In this document: piece after piece, positions 53,248 through 61,817 of the stretch
Layout of the letters: every line of letters begins with the position of its first letter
How positions within the stretch are numbered: position 1 is the stretch's first letter
Assembly: GCF_028745735.1 (NCBI RefSeq)
Contig: NZ_JAQZSM010000014.1
Coordinates: 55,510-119,509, forward strand
DNA length: 64,000 bases
Origin: Roseinatronobacter alkalisoli
Lineage (GTDB): Bacteria > Pseudomonadota > Alphaproteobacteria > Rhodobacterales > Rhodobacteraceae
Reading direction: 5' to 3'
Made by a program: the position numbers and the translations under genes
Notes under the pieces: generated by a model
The model's database searches: none
What the model was told of the DNA's origin: nothing
The model's input: the letters and a program-made list of their open reading frames with translations, nothing else

Positions 53248-54710
53248 ACACACAACACCCCTGCCCGACCAAACAGCTGCGTGGACTAAAGGCCCTGAAC
53301 GCGCGCGTGCGCTATGATCTGGACTGTCTGAACCTGCCAGCGAACAACTGGGTGCCGCCCACCACCTCGCCCACCGGGGAACATGTGCATGACGTGGTGG
53401 TCATGGGGGGCGGCATGTGCGGCCTGGTCGCCGGATTCGCGCTGATTTCCGGCGGGATGCGCAACATGCGCATCCTTGATCGCAACCCCGCCGGGGCCGA
53501 AGGTCCCTGGATCACCTATGCACGGATGGAGACGCTGCGCTCGCCCAAGACCCTGCCGGGGCCATCCTTCGGAATGGGTTGCCTGACATTCCGTGCCTGG
53601 TTCGAAGCACAGTTCGGTACTGCAGAATGGGATGCGCTGGACAAAATCCCGCGCACCATGTGGATGGATTATCTGCGCTGGTATCGAGATGTCCTCGATC
53701 TGCCGGTGGAAAACGGCATCGAGATTACCCGGGTCGTGCCCGAGGGCGAACTCTTGCGCCTGATGCTGAAAGGCGGCGAGCAGGACAGCATTCTGACCCG
53801 TCATCTGGTGATGGCCACAGGCCGTGACGGGACCGGCGGCCCGAACATCCCTGATTTCGTACAAACGCTGCCCGACCACGCCTGGGCCCATTCGGCCGAC
53901 GAGATCGACTTCGGTGCCCTGCGCGGCAAGCGGGTCGCGGTTGTGGGCGTAGGGGCGTCGGCGGTGGACAATGCAGCCGAGGCGCTGGAACACGGCGCAT
54001 CAGAAGTGCGCCATCTTATCCGCCGCACCGAGATGCCCACAATCAACAAGATGATGGGCATCGGCAGCTTTGGCTTCACCCACGGCTATGCCGGTCTCAG
54101 CGATATGTGGCGCTGGAAGATCATGCATTATTCCTTTGTCACCCAGACACCCAGTCCACGGGGGTCCACCTTGCGGGTCAGCCGACATCCCAACGCCTAT
54201 TTCCATTTTGGCACCGGTGTTCAATCCGCCCGGATGGACGGCGAGGAGATCGTGATCACCACCCCCAAGGGCGAGCTACGCAGCGATTTTATGATCCTTG
54301 GCACTGGCTTCCGCATCGAGGCAGCGGCCCGGCCCGAACTGGAAGGCTATGCCGACAAGATCCTGCTGTGGCGCGACGTATACCAGCCCCCGCCGGAACT
54401 CGTACATCCGGAGTTGGGCAACTTTCCCTATGTCGCCCGGGATTTCGCCTTTCAGGAACGCACGCCGGGCACCGCCCCCTGGCTGAAACGGATTTACTGC
54501 TTCAACTACGGCGCCACGGTCAGTCTGGGAAAAGTCAGCGGCGACATTCCCGGCATCTCCAAGGGGGCCAGCTGGCTTGCAGGCGGAATCGCGCGGGCCC
54601 TCTATGCCGAGGATGTCAATAAACACTGGCAGGCCCTTCTGGATTACGACAAACCTGAACTTCTGGGCGACGAATGGCGGGCCTCAGACTGGCCGGAGGA
54701 TGCAAAATGA
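53244..54710 (+). CDS. Flavin-containing monooxygenase-like FAD/NAD(P) oxidoreductase
   Basis: The 488-aa protein has an FAD-binding Rossmann motif VVVMGGGMCGLVAGFAL near residues 48-65 (GGGMCG variant), a second nucleotide fold VAVVGVGASAVDNAAEALEHGA near residues 230-252, and a late motif DFMILGTGFRIEAA that closes many FMO/BVMO-like enzymes. Expected to hydroxylate or oxidise a small N- or S-containing substrate in the cytoplasm. Overlaps the PLP enzyme gene by 4 bases and the next gene by 4, so the three are tightly coupled. Confidence 0.85.
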   Translation: MNTQHPCPTKQLRGLKALNARVRYDLDCLNLPANNWVPPTTSPTGEHVHDVVVMGGGMCGLVAGFALISGGMRNMRILDRNPAGAEGPWITYARMETLRSPKTLPGPSFGMGCLTFRAWFEAQFGTAEWDALDKIPRTMWMDYLRWYRDVLDLPVENGIEITRVVPEGELLRLMLKGGEQDSILTRHLVMATGRDGTGGPNIPDFVQTLPDHAWAHSADEIDFGALRGKRVAVVGVGASAVDNAAEALEHGASEVRHLIRRTEMPTINKMMGIGSFGFTHGYAGLSDMWRWKIMHYSFVTQTPSPRGSTLRVSRHPNAYFHFGTGVQSARMDGEEIVITTPKGELRSDFMILGTGFRIEAAARPELEGYADKILLWRDVYQPPPELVHPELGNFPYVARDFAFQERTPGTAPWLKRIYCFNYGATVSLGKVSGDIPGISKGASWLAGGIARALYAEDVNKHWQALLDYDKPELLGDEWRASDWPEDAK

Positions 54711-55183
54711 ACGATCACATTCTTGAACGCGCGGCGAATGTGCCTGCCACCGGTCCCCTGGCCGAGGCACTGCGGACCCGCTCCCGCCTGATGGAACTGA
54801 CGCAGGCGAGCCATGACGCGGCGCTGCGTCCCGCGACACCGGGCAGTATTTCCTTCACCGAACGCGCAGCACTTGCCGCACGCATGGTGCAGATATGCAA
54901 GGATTCGGCCCTGGCAGACCATTACATCGGTCTGGCAGGTGCCACCGTACCTGCCTGGGCCACCCCCGACACGCGGGCCGATGATGCCCGCCTTGATGCC
55001 CTGATCGCTTATGCGGACAAGATCACCCTCTCCCCCCGCGACGCGACGCCCGAGGATATCGACGCATTGCGCGCGGCGGGCATCGACGAGGGGGATATCG
55101 TGCGTCTGGCCGGGCTTGTCGCCTTCGTGAATTATCAACTGCGCGTGGCCAAGGTTCTGCGGGCGATGGGAGGAACCAGATGA
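54707..55183 (+). CDS. CMD-domain protein, Avi_7170-like
   Basis: The 158-aa carboxymuconolactone decarboxylase-like protein has FTERAALAARMVQICKDSALADHYIGLA near residues 46-75 and DIDALRAAGIDEGDIVRLAGLVAFVNYQLRVAKVLRAMGG at the end. It lacks the CxxC of AhpD, so it is not a peroxidase by itself. This layout matches, from memory, a CMD subfamily (Avi_7170 type) usually paired with an AhpD-like gene, exactly as here. Overlaps both neighbours by 4 bases. Confidence 0.75.
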   Translation: MNDHILERAANVPATGPLAEALRTRSRLMELTQASHDAALRPATPGSISFTERAALAARMVQICKDSALADHYIGLAGATVPAWATPDTRADDARLDALIAYADKITLSPRDATPEDIDALRAAGIDEGDIVRLAGLVAFVNYQLRVAKVLRAMGGTR

Positions 55184-55761
55184 GCCGCGTTATCCGAAAA
55201 TTCACCACCCGTGTGCCGCAATGGCGACCCCATGTCACCCCTGTGGATCTGGACACCGCCACCGATGAGCAGCGCGACGCCCTGTCCGAAACGCCGTCCA
55301 ACACCAAAATCTCGGATTACGTGCTGGTGCTGGCACATGACCCGCAGGCACTGGGCGCGCGCACGCCATTGTTCAACGGCATCATGTATGACGAAGGTGG
55401 CTTGAGCCGGGCCGAGCGCGAGTTGGGCGCAGTCGCTGCCAGCTTCGTGAACCGCTGCATCTATTGCGCCGCGGTACATGCAAGCCGCTATAACAAACTC
55501 AAGGGCGAGGAAAGCACCATGCAGAAGGTGTTTTTCGATGGTGAGAAAGCTGATCTGCCGCCCCGTGAAGCCGCTATCCTGAAATTTGGCGTCCGCCTGT
55601 CGCAATGCCCGCCAGAGATCACACCAAAGGATATCGACACTTTGCGCGAACAGGGGCTGAATGAACTGGCAATCCTTGATCTTACATTGTCCACGGCACT
55701 GTTTGGCTGGGCGAACCGCCTGATGCACACACTGGGCGAACCTGTGGACAACCGTATCTGA
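55180..55761 (+). CDS. AhpD-like alkylhydroperoxidase-domain protein, Avi_7169-like
   Basis: The 193-aa CMD/AhpD protein retains the redox motif ASFVNRCIYCAAVHASRY near residues 85-102, with a CxxC pair and following His as in AhpD. It opens FTTRVPQWRPHVTPVDLDTAT and has LFNGIMYDEGGLSRAERELG before the active site. It pairs with the upstream CMD protein lacking CxxC, suggesting a hetero-oligomer. May remove peroxide or handle a reactive product of the flavin enzyme; substrate unknown. Confidence 0.8.
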   Translation: MSRVIRKFTTRVPQWRPHVTPVDLDTATDEQRDALSETPSNTKISDYVLVLAHDPQALGARTPLFNGIMYDEGGLSRAERELGAVAASFVNRCIYCAAVHASRYNKLKGEESTMQKVFFDGEKADLPPREAAILKFGVRLSQCPPEITPKDIDTLREQGLNELAILDLTLSTALFGWANRLMHTLGEPVDNRI

Positions 55762-55820
55762 CCCCCCCAAGAAACGAGTGCGGCCAGAAGCCGCCCTTGC
55801 CACAACAGGAGAAAGCAGAC

Positions 55821-56795
55821 ATGAAATTTATCAAACCTCTACTGATAACCGGCGCTGCGATGCTGATCGCGGTTCCCGCCGCCGCGCAGACCCTGCGTCT
55901 GGCCACGGTGGTCAACGCGCCTCATCCGTGGATCGATGCTGCCGAACTGTTCAAGGCCGAGCTTGAGGCGAACACCGGCCTGACTGTCGAAATATTCCCC
56001 GGCGGCCAGTTGGGCGACGACGCCACTGTCGTGGACGAAATGCGTATCGGCACGGTCGATGTGATCATCGGCGGTGTTGGCAATATTGCCCCTTTCGTGC
56101 GCAGCTTCGAGTTTTTCGCTCTGAACTATCTGTTCGAGAACATGGACGAGTTTGAGGCAGTGACCGACCCGGAGAGCGAGATCTTCGGTTATTACGCCGA
56201 TCAGGTGGCGGGGGCAGATGTAGGCCTGCACCTGCTGGCATTGACCGGCGGCGGCACGCGCAATCTGTCCAGCGCGGCCGGCCCTGTAAGTGAACCCGGC
56301 GATCTGGAAGGCGTCCGGATGCGCACCACCGGCGCGCAACTTGATCAGCGGATGTGGCAGGCGATGGGCGCGGTGACCTCCTCCTTGCCATGGACCGAAC
56401 TTTATACCGGGGTGCAGACCGGCGTCGTACAGGCGTTCGAAAGTACGATCAGCGGCTATTACGGCAGCCGCCTCTATGAGGTTGCACCATATCACGCCCG
56501 GACCGAGCATCAGATCATGATGAGCCATATCTCGATCAGCACCCTTACCTGGGACCGGCTGAACGAGGAAGAAAAGGCCGCTGTGACCGACGCCGCCCGC
56601 CTGGCCGGTCTGCATGGCACAGAGATGGGTGTGAAATACGACACAGAACTTCTGGAACGCTTCGCAGAGCAGGGCATAACGGTGACAGAGGTGGACACTT
56701 CGGCTTTCGCCGCCCGCGTGGCCGATCTGCACGATCAGATCGCCGAAGATCTGGGCGTCAGCCATCTGTTGCAGACTGTACGCGAGCTGCGCTGA
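55821..56795 (+). CDS. TRAP transporter substrate-binding protein (DctP type, second system)
   Basis: The 324-aa periplasmic protein has a signal peptide (residues 1-23, ending VPAAAQ). DctP motifs are NAPHPWIDAAELFKAELE near residues 33-50, FPGGQLGDDATVVDEMRIGTVDVI near residues 60-84, and GVRMRTTGAQLDQRMWQAMGAVTSSLPWTELYTGVQTGVVQAFES near residues 165-210, with the carboxylate-binding Arg in RMRT. AGGAGA precedes the ATG at 55821. Confidence 0.92.
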   Translation: MKFIKPLLITGAAMLIAVPAAAQTLRLATVVNAPHPWIDAAELFKAELEANTGLTVEIFPGGQLGDDATVVDEMRIGTVDVIIGGVGNIAPFVRSFEFFALNYLFENMDEFEAVTDPESEIFGYYADQVAGADVGLHLLALTGGGTRNLSSAAGPVSEPGDLEGVRMRTTGAQLDQRMWQAMGAVTSSLPWTELYTGVQTGVVQAFESTISGYYGSRLYEVAPYHARTEHQIMMSHISISTLTWDRLNEEEKAAVTDAARLAGLHGTEMGVKYDTELLERFAEQGITVTEVDTSAFAARVADLHDQIAEDLGVSHLLQTVRELR

Positions 56796-56804
56796 GCAAC
56801 CTTG

Positions 56805-56831
56805 CGCCCGGCGGCCCCTGCCGGGCGTTTT
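56805..56831 (+). terminator. Terminator-like hairpin between dctP and dctQ (second system)
   Basis: A perfect 8-bp stem (CGCCCGGC / GCCGGGCG), 7-base loop, then TTTT. Placed directly after the binding-protein gene it likely acts as a partial terminator, giving more binding protein than permease. Confidence 0.75.
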
Positions 56832-56857
56832 CACCGTGATCCTTTGTCGAGGACAAA

Positions 56858-57367
56858 ATGAACACCCTCCGCGCTGTCAATTCGATGATCGAACAGGTGT
56901 TCATGCTGATCGCCGGAAGCTTGTTCGCAGTCTTCATAGCCACGATTTTCTATCAGGTTCTTGCGCGGAACTGGCTGGTAATCTCTGTCGGCTGGACAGA
57001 TGAGATCGCCCTGATGTGCTTTGTGTGGTCGGTATTTCTGGGGGCAGCGGTGGCGCTGCGGCGGCGGGTGCATTATGTCGTAGAAATTTTGCCTGACACA
57101 TGGGTGAATTCTACAAACGCATTACGGCTGTTCGGTGCGCTGGCCTGCATTCCGGTGATCTACGTGCTGGTGTTCAACGGCTATATCCTGACCGGCATGG
57201 GCTGGCGGCGGGCTTCGGTCGCGCTACGTCTGCCGCTTGCCTGGATATTCATGTCCATTCCGGTTGCGGGTGTGGCGATGGCACTGTTTTCGGTCGAGGT
57301 GATCCTTGACGATATCCGGCGGTTCCGATCAGGCCAGCCCGCAGAACACCCCCCAGAGGATCTCTGA
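56858..57367 (+). CDS. TRAP small permease (DctQ type, second system)
   Basis: The 169-aa membrane protein has four helices with the family core SLFAVFIATIFYQVLARNWLVISVGWTDEIALMCFVWSVFLGAAVALRRRVHYVVE near residues 22-77. It lies 4 bases before the large permease gene. Confidence 0.9.
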   Translation: MNTLRAVNSMIEQVFMLIAGSLFAVFIATIFYQVLARNWLVISVGWTDEIALMCFVWSVFLGAAVALRRRVHYVVEILPDTWVNSTNALRLFGALACIPVIYVLVFNGYILTGMGWRRASVALRLPLAWIFMSIPVAGVAMALFSVEVILDDIRRFRSGQPAEHPPEDL

Positions 57368-57371
57368 ACTG

Positions 57372-58673
57372 ATGCCTCCCATTTTCACCCTTATCGTCAG
57401 CTTTCTGGTCCTTATCGTCCTGCGCGTGCCGATTGCCTTTGCCATCGCGCTGGCCTCGATGCTGACGATCTGGCAACTGGGCCTGCCGCTGACTTCGGTG
57501 GTGAACCAGATGTTCGCGTCGATAAATTCCTTTCCCCTGCTCGCGGTGCCATTCTTTCTGCTGCTGGGCAGGCTGATGAATGACGGCGGGATTACCGACC
57601 GGCTGCTGAAATTCGCGGATTCGACCGTGGGCCATATCCGCGGCGGGTTGGGGCATATCAACGTCATGGTATCGATGATGTTCGCGTCCCTCTCTGGTTC
57701 TGGGGCGGCGGACACGGCCAGCATCGGCGCAGTGCTGATACCAGCAATGAAAAAGGCGGGCTACCCTGCGGCCTTCGCAGTGGCCCTGACTGCTGCCTCA
57801 AGTGTGCTTGGTGGTATTATTCCCCCTTCAATTCTGATGGTGATCTATGGCGCCTTTGGCAATGTCTCGATCGGGGCCTTGTTTCTGGGGGGCATTGTTC
57901 CCGGCATTCTGATCGGGTTGAGCCAGATGGGCTACACCTATTATATCGCGCGCAAACTCGACATTCGGCCCGAGGGCAGCTTCTCGATGTGCAACGTCGC
58001 GCGGACAGGCGTTCACGCCCTGCCGCCCATGGTCCTGCCCGTCATCATTCTGGGCGGGATCACGTTGGGAATATTCACCGCGACCGAGGCCGCCGCAATC
58101 GCTGTCGTGATCGGGCTGGCGCTTGCCATGCTGCTTTACCGCTCGATCGGTATCATGCAGTTGCCGCGCATCCTGTCGGATTCTGTCATTGCCTATTCCT
58201 TGCCGATGTTCGCGGTCGCGGCGGCCGGCATCATGGGCTGGCTGATCTCTTATATGGGTATCGCGCGTGATGTCGCGGAATTCATGATCTCGGTCACGCA
58301 GACCCGGATCGGACTGATGCTGATGGTGGGCGGGTTCCTTCTGATGATCGGAACAGTGCTTAGCCCGGTAACTGCGGTGATCATATTCCTGCCGATCATC
58401 CAGCAAATCGCCAATGTTGGCGGAATCGACCATGTTCATATGGGGCTGGTTGTGGTGCTGACTCTGACACTCGGGCTGATCACACCGCCCTATGGCATCT
58501 GCCTGCTTATCGCGACACAGATCGGCAATGTCTCCACCCCGCGGGCGTTCGTCGCGATTGCGCCGCTGATACTTCTTGTGCTGTTGATCATTGTGGCCGG
58601 GATCCTCTTTCCGCAGCTGTTCCTGTTCCTGCCACAGACCTTCATGCCCGATGCTTTCCCGGGACTTCGCTAG
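57372..58673 (+). CDS. TRAP large permease (DctM type, second system)
   Basis: The 433-aa membrane protein has DctM hallmarks GLGHINVMVSMMFASLSGSGAADTASIG near residues 95-122, SSVLGGIIPPSILMVIYGAFG near residues 143-163 and LGIFTATEAAAIAVVIGLALA later. The start MPPIFTLIVSFLVLIVLRVPIAF at 57372 is family-like; the longer open frame overlaps dctQ. It completes a normal P-Q-M TRAP operon. Confidence 0.92.
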   Translation: MPPIFTLIVSFLVLIVLRVPIAFAIALASMLTIWQLGLPLTSVVNQMFASINSFPLLAVPFFLLLGRLMNDGGITDRLLKFADSTVGHIRGGLGHINVMVSMMFASLSGSGAADTASIGAVLIPAMKKAGYPAAFAVALTAASSVLGGIIPPSILMVIYGAFGNVSIGALFLGGIVPGILIGLSQMGYTYYIARKLDIRPEGSFSMCNVARTGVHALPPMVLPVIILGGITLGIFTATEAAAIAVVIGLALAMLLYRSIGIMQLPRILSDSVIAYSLPMFAVAAAGIMGWLISYMGIARDVAEFMISVTQTRIGLMLMVGGFLLMIGTVLSPVTAVIIFLPIIQQIANVGGIDHVHMGLVVVLTLTLGLITPPYGICLLIATQIGNVSTPRAFVAIAPLILLVLLIIVAGILFPQLFLFLPQTFMPDAFPGLR

Positions 58674-58794
58674 GCATGGTCGCACAGATGTCACCTTGAT
58701 TGCCCCCCCGGCACACGGCTGTTAATCTGAAGGCAGAGCATTGAAAACTACACTGAAACTACCCCCGAACGAACAAACAACAGGAGAGTAAGAT

Positions 58795-59739
58795 ATGCTT
58801 CGAATATTCCTTTGCAGTTCCGCGCTGTTGGTGGCAAACGCCGCTGGTGCCGATACGCTTCGCATTGTCGTGCCCTTTTCCCCGGGCGGGGCGCAGGACA
58901 CGCTGGCGCGCTGGTATGCCCAGCATATCGACGAACGGACTGAGTATTCTGTGATCGTGGACAACCGCCCCGGCGCAGGTGGTTCGCTGGCTGCTGACGA
59001 AGTTGCACAGGCCGATCCTGACGGCTGGACAATCCTGCAGGCCTCAGGTGGGGCGATCACCATCGCACCGCATCTGCGCGACCTGCCCTATGACCCGCAA
59101 AGCGACTTCGCCCCTGTCGCCCTTTTCGCCGATACGCCCATGACCCTTGCCGTGCGCGCCGACAGCGCGTTCGAAAGCATCGAAGACGTGATTGCCGCCG
59201 CCGAGGCCGATCCCGGCGGGGTGGCCTATGCCTCGACCGGGCATACCTCGGTTTCGCACCTGACCGGCGCGCTGCTGGCGCAGGCTGCGGGCATCGATTT
59301 GATGCATGTGCCGTATCAGGGGGCGGCCCCGGGCCTTGCGGACCTTCTGGGCGGGATTGTGCCGCTGATGGTGACCAGTGCGGCCTCTATCGACCAGATG
59401 GTGGAATCGGGTGACGCCCGGGTATTGGCGGTATTCTCGCCCGTGTCGCTGTCCAACCTCGAAGGTGTGCCCACGATCGAAGATGCGTTGGACGCCGAGA
59501 ACCTTAATAGCCCCGTATGGGCCGGGTACCTTGCCCCTGCGGGCACACCGCAGGAACGTATCGATGAATTGAGCCAGCTCATCGTCGATATCTGTGAAAT
59601 GCCCGAGACACAGGAACGATACCTGAGCCTTGGCGCGACGCTGGTCTGTGGTGATGCAGACGCATTGGCCGCTGTCATGGACGAAGACTACACCCGCTGG
59701 GGCGCGGTGATCGAGGCCGCTGGCATCGAGGCAGAGTAA
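58795..59739 (+). CDS. Tripartite tricarboxylate transporter binding protein (TctC type)
   Basis: The 314-aa periplasmic protein has a signal peptide (residues 1-19). TctC motifs are LRIVVPFSPGGAQDTLARW near residues 22-40, VDNRPGAGGSLAADEVAQADPDGWTIL near residues 58-84, and MHVPYQGAAPGLADLLGG near residues 168-185. It binds a carboxylate in this family; specificity unknown. Confidence 0.92.
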   Translation: MLRIFLCSSALLVANAAGADTLRIVVPFSPGGAQDTLARWYAQHIDERTEYSVIVDNRPGAGGSLAADEVAQADPDGWTILQASGGAITIAPHLRDLPYDPQSDFAPVALFADTPMTLAVRADSAFESIEDVIAAAEADPGGVAYASTGHTSVSHLTGALLAQAAGIDLMHVPYQGAAPGLADLLGGIVPLMVTSAASIDQMVESGDARVLAVFSPVSLSNLEGVPTIEDALDAENLNSPVWAGYLAPAGTPQERIDELSQLIVDICEMPETQERYLSLGATLVCGDADALAAVMDEDYTRWGAVIEAAGIEAE

Positions 59740-59753
59740 CCGCGCGCGCCTGA

Positions 59754-59792
59754 CCGCGTCCGGCCGGCCCTTTGCGCCGATGCCGGACGCGG
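59754..59792 (+). terminator. Long stem-loop after the TctC-type gene
   Basis: A perfect 11-bp stem (CCGCGTCCGGC / GCCGGACGCGG) with a 17-base loop and no T run. Probably stabilises upstream mRNA or attenuates read-through into the membrane genes. Confidence 0.55.
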
Positions 59793-59836
59793 CCCCATTG
59801 CCCACCGCCACGCGCGAAACTACCGGAGTGGACCAG

Positions 59837-60283
59837 ATGAAGCAAAAAGATATCGGCGACATTCTTGGCGGTGCCCTGATGATCGGGTTCGGCATCTTCG
59901 CCATGATCTATGCGCAACGCTACAGCTTTGGCAGCGTATCTCAGATGGGGCCGGGGTTCTTTCCGGTAGTTCTGGGCGGGGTTCTGGCGGTGCTGGGCGC
60001 ACTGATCATCCTGCCCGCCCTTGCCCGCCCCGGGCCTGACCTGGAATTCAACTGGAAGACACTGTTCTTCGTGATCGGCGCGATCATTGTCTTCGCGTTC
60101 ACGCTGCGCCCACTGGGTCTGATCGTCGCAACCATGGCGGCGGTGTTGCTCGCCGCTTCGGCTGAACGAAAATTCTCACTGAAGGGGCGTGTGCTGCTCG
60201 CGGCGGGAATCGCAGCGCTGGTTTTTGTCATTTTCCGTGTCGGGCTGCGGATGAATATTCCCGTTTGGCCGAGGGGGTTCTGA
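59837..60283 (+). CDS. Tripartite tricarboxylate transporter small membrane subunit (TctB type)
   Basis: The 148-aa membrane protein has four helices; the N-terminal block IGDILGGALMIGFGIFAMIYAQRYSFGSVSQMGPGFFPVVLGG near residues 5-47 is typical of TctB. The ATG at 59837 has GGAG upstream. It is followed one base later by the large subunit. Confidence 0.88.
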   Translation: MKQKDIGDILGGALMIGFGIFAMIYAQRYSFGSVSQMGPGFFPVVLGGVLAVLGALIILPALARPGPDLEFNWKTLFFVIGAIIVFAFTLRPLGLIVATMAAVLLAASAERKFSLKGRVLLAAGIAALVFVIFRVGLRMNIPVWPRGF

Positions 60284-60284
60284 G

Positions 60285-61817
60285 ATGGGCGTTTTCGAAG
60301 GGCTTCTTCTGGGTTTTGAAACAGCGATGCGGCCTGAAACCCTGCTTTACTGCTTTTTCGGGGTCTTTTTGGGGACTTTGATCGGTGTGCTGCCGGGAAT
60401 CGGGACTTTGGCGACAATCTCGCTTCTGCTGCCGGTCACCTATCACATCGCGCCGATCCCGGCGCTGGTCATGCTGGCGGGCGTCTGGTACGGGGCGCAA
60501 TATGGCGGCTCTATCGCGTCGATCCTGCTGAACCTGCCGGGCACGCCATCCTCTGCGGTGGTTTGCCTTGACGGCTACCCGATGACGCAACAGGGTCGTG
60601 CGGGCGTGGCATTATTCGTAACGACGATCGCGTCCTTCATCGGTTCGATGCTAGGCATTCTGGCGCTGGTGCTGTTCACCCCGGCAATCGCCGCCATTGC
60701 CCTGCAATTCGGGCCGGCGGAATATTTTACAATGATGCTACTGGGGCTTGTCGCGGCTTCGACCATTGCGGCTGGAACGCCCGCCAAAGGGCTTGCGATG
60801 GTGGTGCTGGGTCTGCTTCTGGGTACGGTAGGTACGGATGTGAACTCCGGCGTTGCGCGCTTTCACTTCGGCTTTGCGCAACTGCGCGATGGTATCTCGC
60901 TGGTGGCCCTTGCCATGGGGTTTTTCGGAATCGCCGAGGTCATCAACAGCGTCAACCGCAAGACCAGCGCTGCGATCCGCGAGAAATTCACCCTACGTTC
61001 CATGTTGCCCACCCGCACCGATCTGCGCCAGTCGGCCCTGCCCGTATTGCGCGGCACCGGCGTCGGCAGTTTTTTCGGGGCGCTGCCGGGCACAGGCACA
61101 TCAATTGCATCCTTCATGGCCTATGCGCTGGAAAAGCGCGTGGCGCGTGACCCGTCGCGCTTCGGCAAAGGTGCGATAGAAGGGATCGCCGCGCCGGAGG
61201 CGTCTAACAACGCTGCCGCCCAAACCGCCTTTGTCCCCACGCTTGCACTGGGTATCCCGGGTTGTGCGACCATGGCGCTGATGCTGGGCGCACTGATTAT
61301 CCATGGCATCCAGCCCGGGCCGCTGTTCATCTCGCAACAGCCTGAAATGTTCTGGGGCCTCGTGGTCAGCTTCGGCATCGGGAACATCCTGCTGGTGATC
61401 CTGAACCTGCCGCTGATCGGGGTCTGGGTGTCGATCCTGCGCACACCTTACCGGCTGCTTTATCCCGCGATCCTGATTTTCATCTGTATCGGGGTGTTCA
61501 GTGTGCGCAATAACCCCTTTGACATCTATATCGTCGCCCTGATGGGGGTGATGGGATATGTTCTTGCACGTTTCGGGTTTTCGGCAGCTCCGCTGTTGCT
61601 GGGTTTTGTGCTTGGCCCCCTGATGGAAGAAACGCTGCGCCGCACGCTGCTGCTCTCGCGCGGTGATCCCGCCGTCTTCATCGAACGGCCGATCAGCGCA
61701 ACATTTCTGGCAATCACCGCAGTCCTGCTGATCTGGGGTTGCTATGGCAGCATCCGGTCCAGCCAGTCCAGGCGCGCGGCGATGCAGGCCCAGGCCGAGG
61801 CCCGCTCGGCCGAATGA
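60285..61817 (+). CDS. Tripartite tricarboxylate transporter large membrane subunit (TctA type)
   Basis: The 510-aa membrane protein with about 11-12 helices carries TctA hallmarks: GVLPGIGTLATISLLLP near residues 34-50, GAQYGGSIASILLNLPGTPSSAVVCLDGYPM near residues 70-100, GALPGTGTSIASFMAYALEKR near residues 265-285 and TLALGIPGCATMALMLGALIIHGIQPGP near residues 320-348. Its stop abuts the stop of the convergent dehydrogenase gene. Confidence 0.94.
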   Translation: MGVFEGLLLGFETAMRPETLLYCFFGVFLGTLIGVLPGIGTLATISLLLPVTYHIAPIPALVMLAGVWYGAQYGGSIASILLNLPGTPSSAVVCLDGYPMTQQGRAGVALFVTTIASFIGSMLGILALVLFTPAIAAIALQFGPAEYFTMMLLGLVAASTIAAGTPAKGLAMVVLGLLLGTVGTDVNSGVARFHFGFAQLRDGISLVALAMGFFGIAEVINSVNRKTSAAIREKFTLRSMLPTRTDLRQSALPVLRGTGVGSFFGALPGTGTSIASFMAYALEKRVARDPSRFGKGAIEGIAAPEASNNAAAQTAFVPTLALGIPGCATMALMLGALIIHGIQPGPLFISQQPEMFWGLVVSFGIGNILLVILNLPLIGVWVSILRTPYRLLYPAILIFICIGVFSVRNNPFDIYIVALMGVMGYVLARFGFSAAPLLLGFVLGPLMEETLRRTLLLSRGDPAVFIERPISATFLAITAVLLIWGCYGSIRSSQSRRAAMQAQAEARSAE

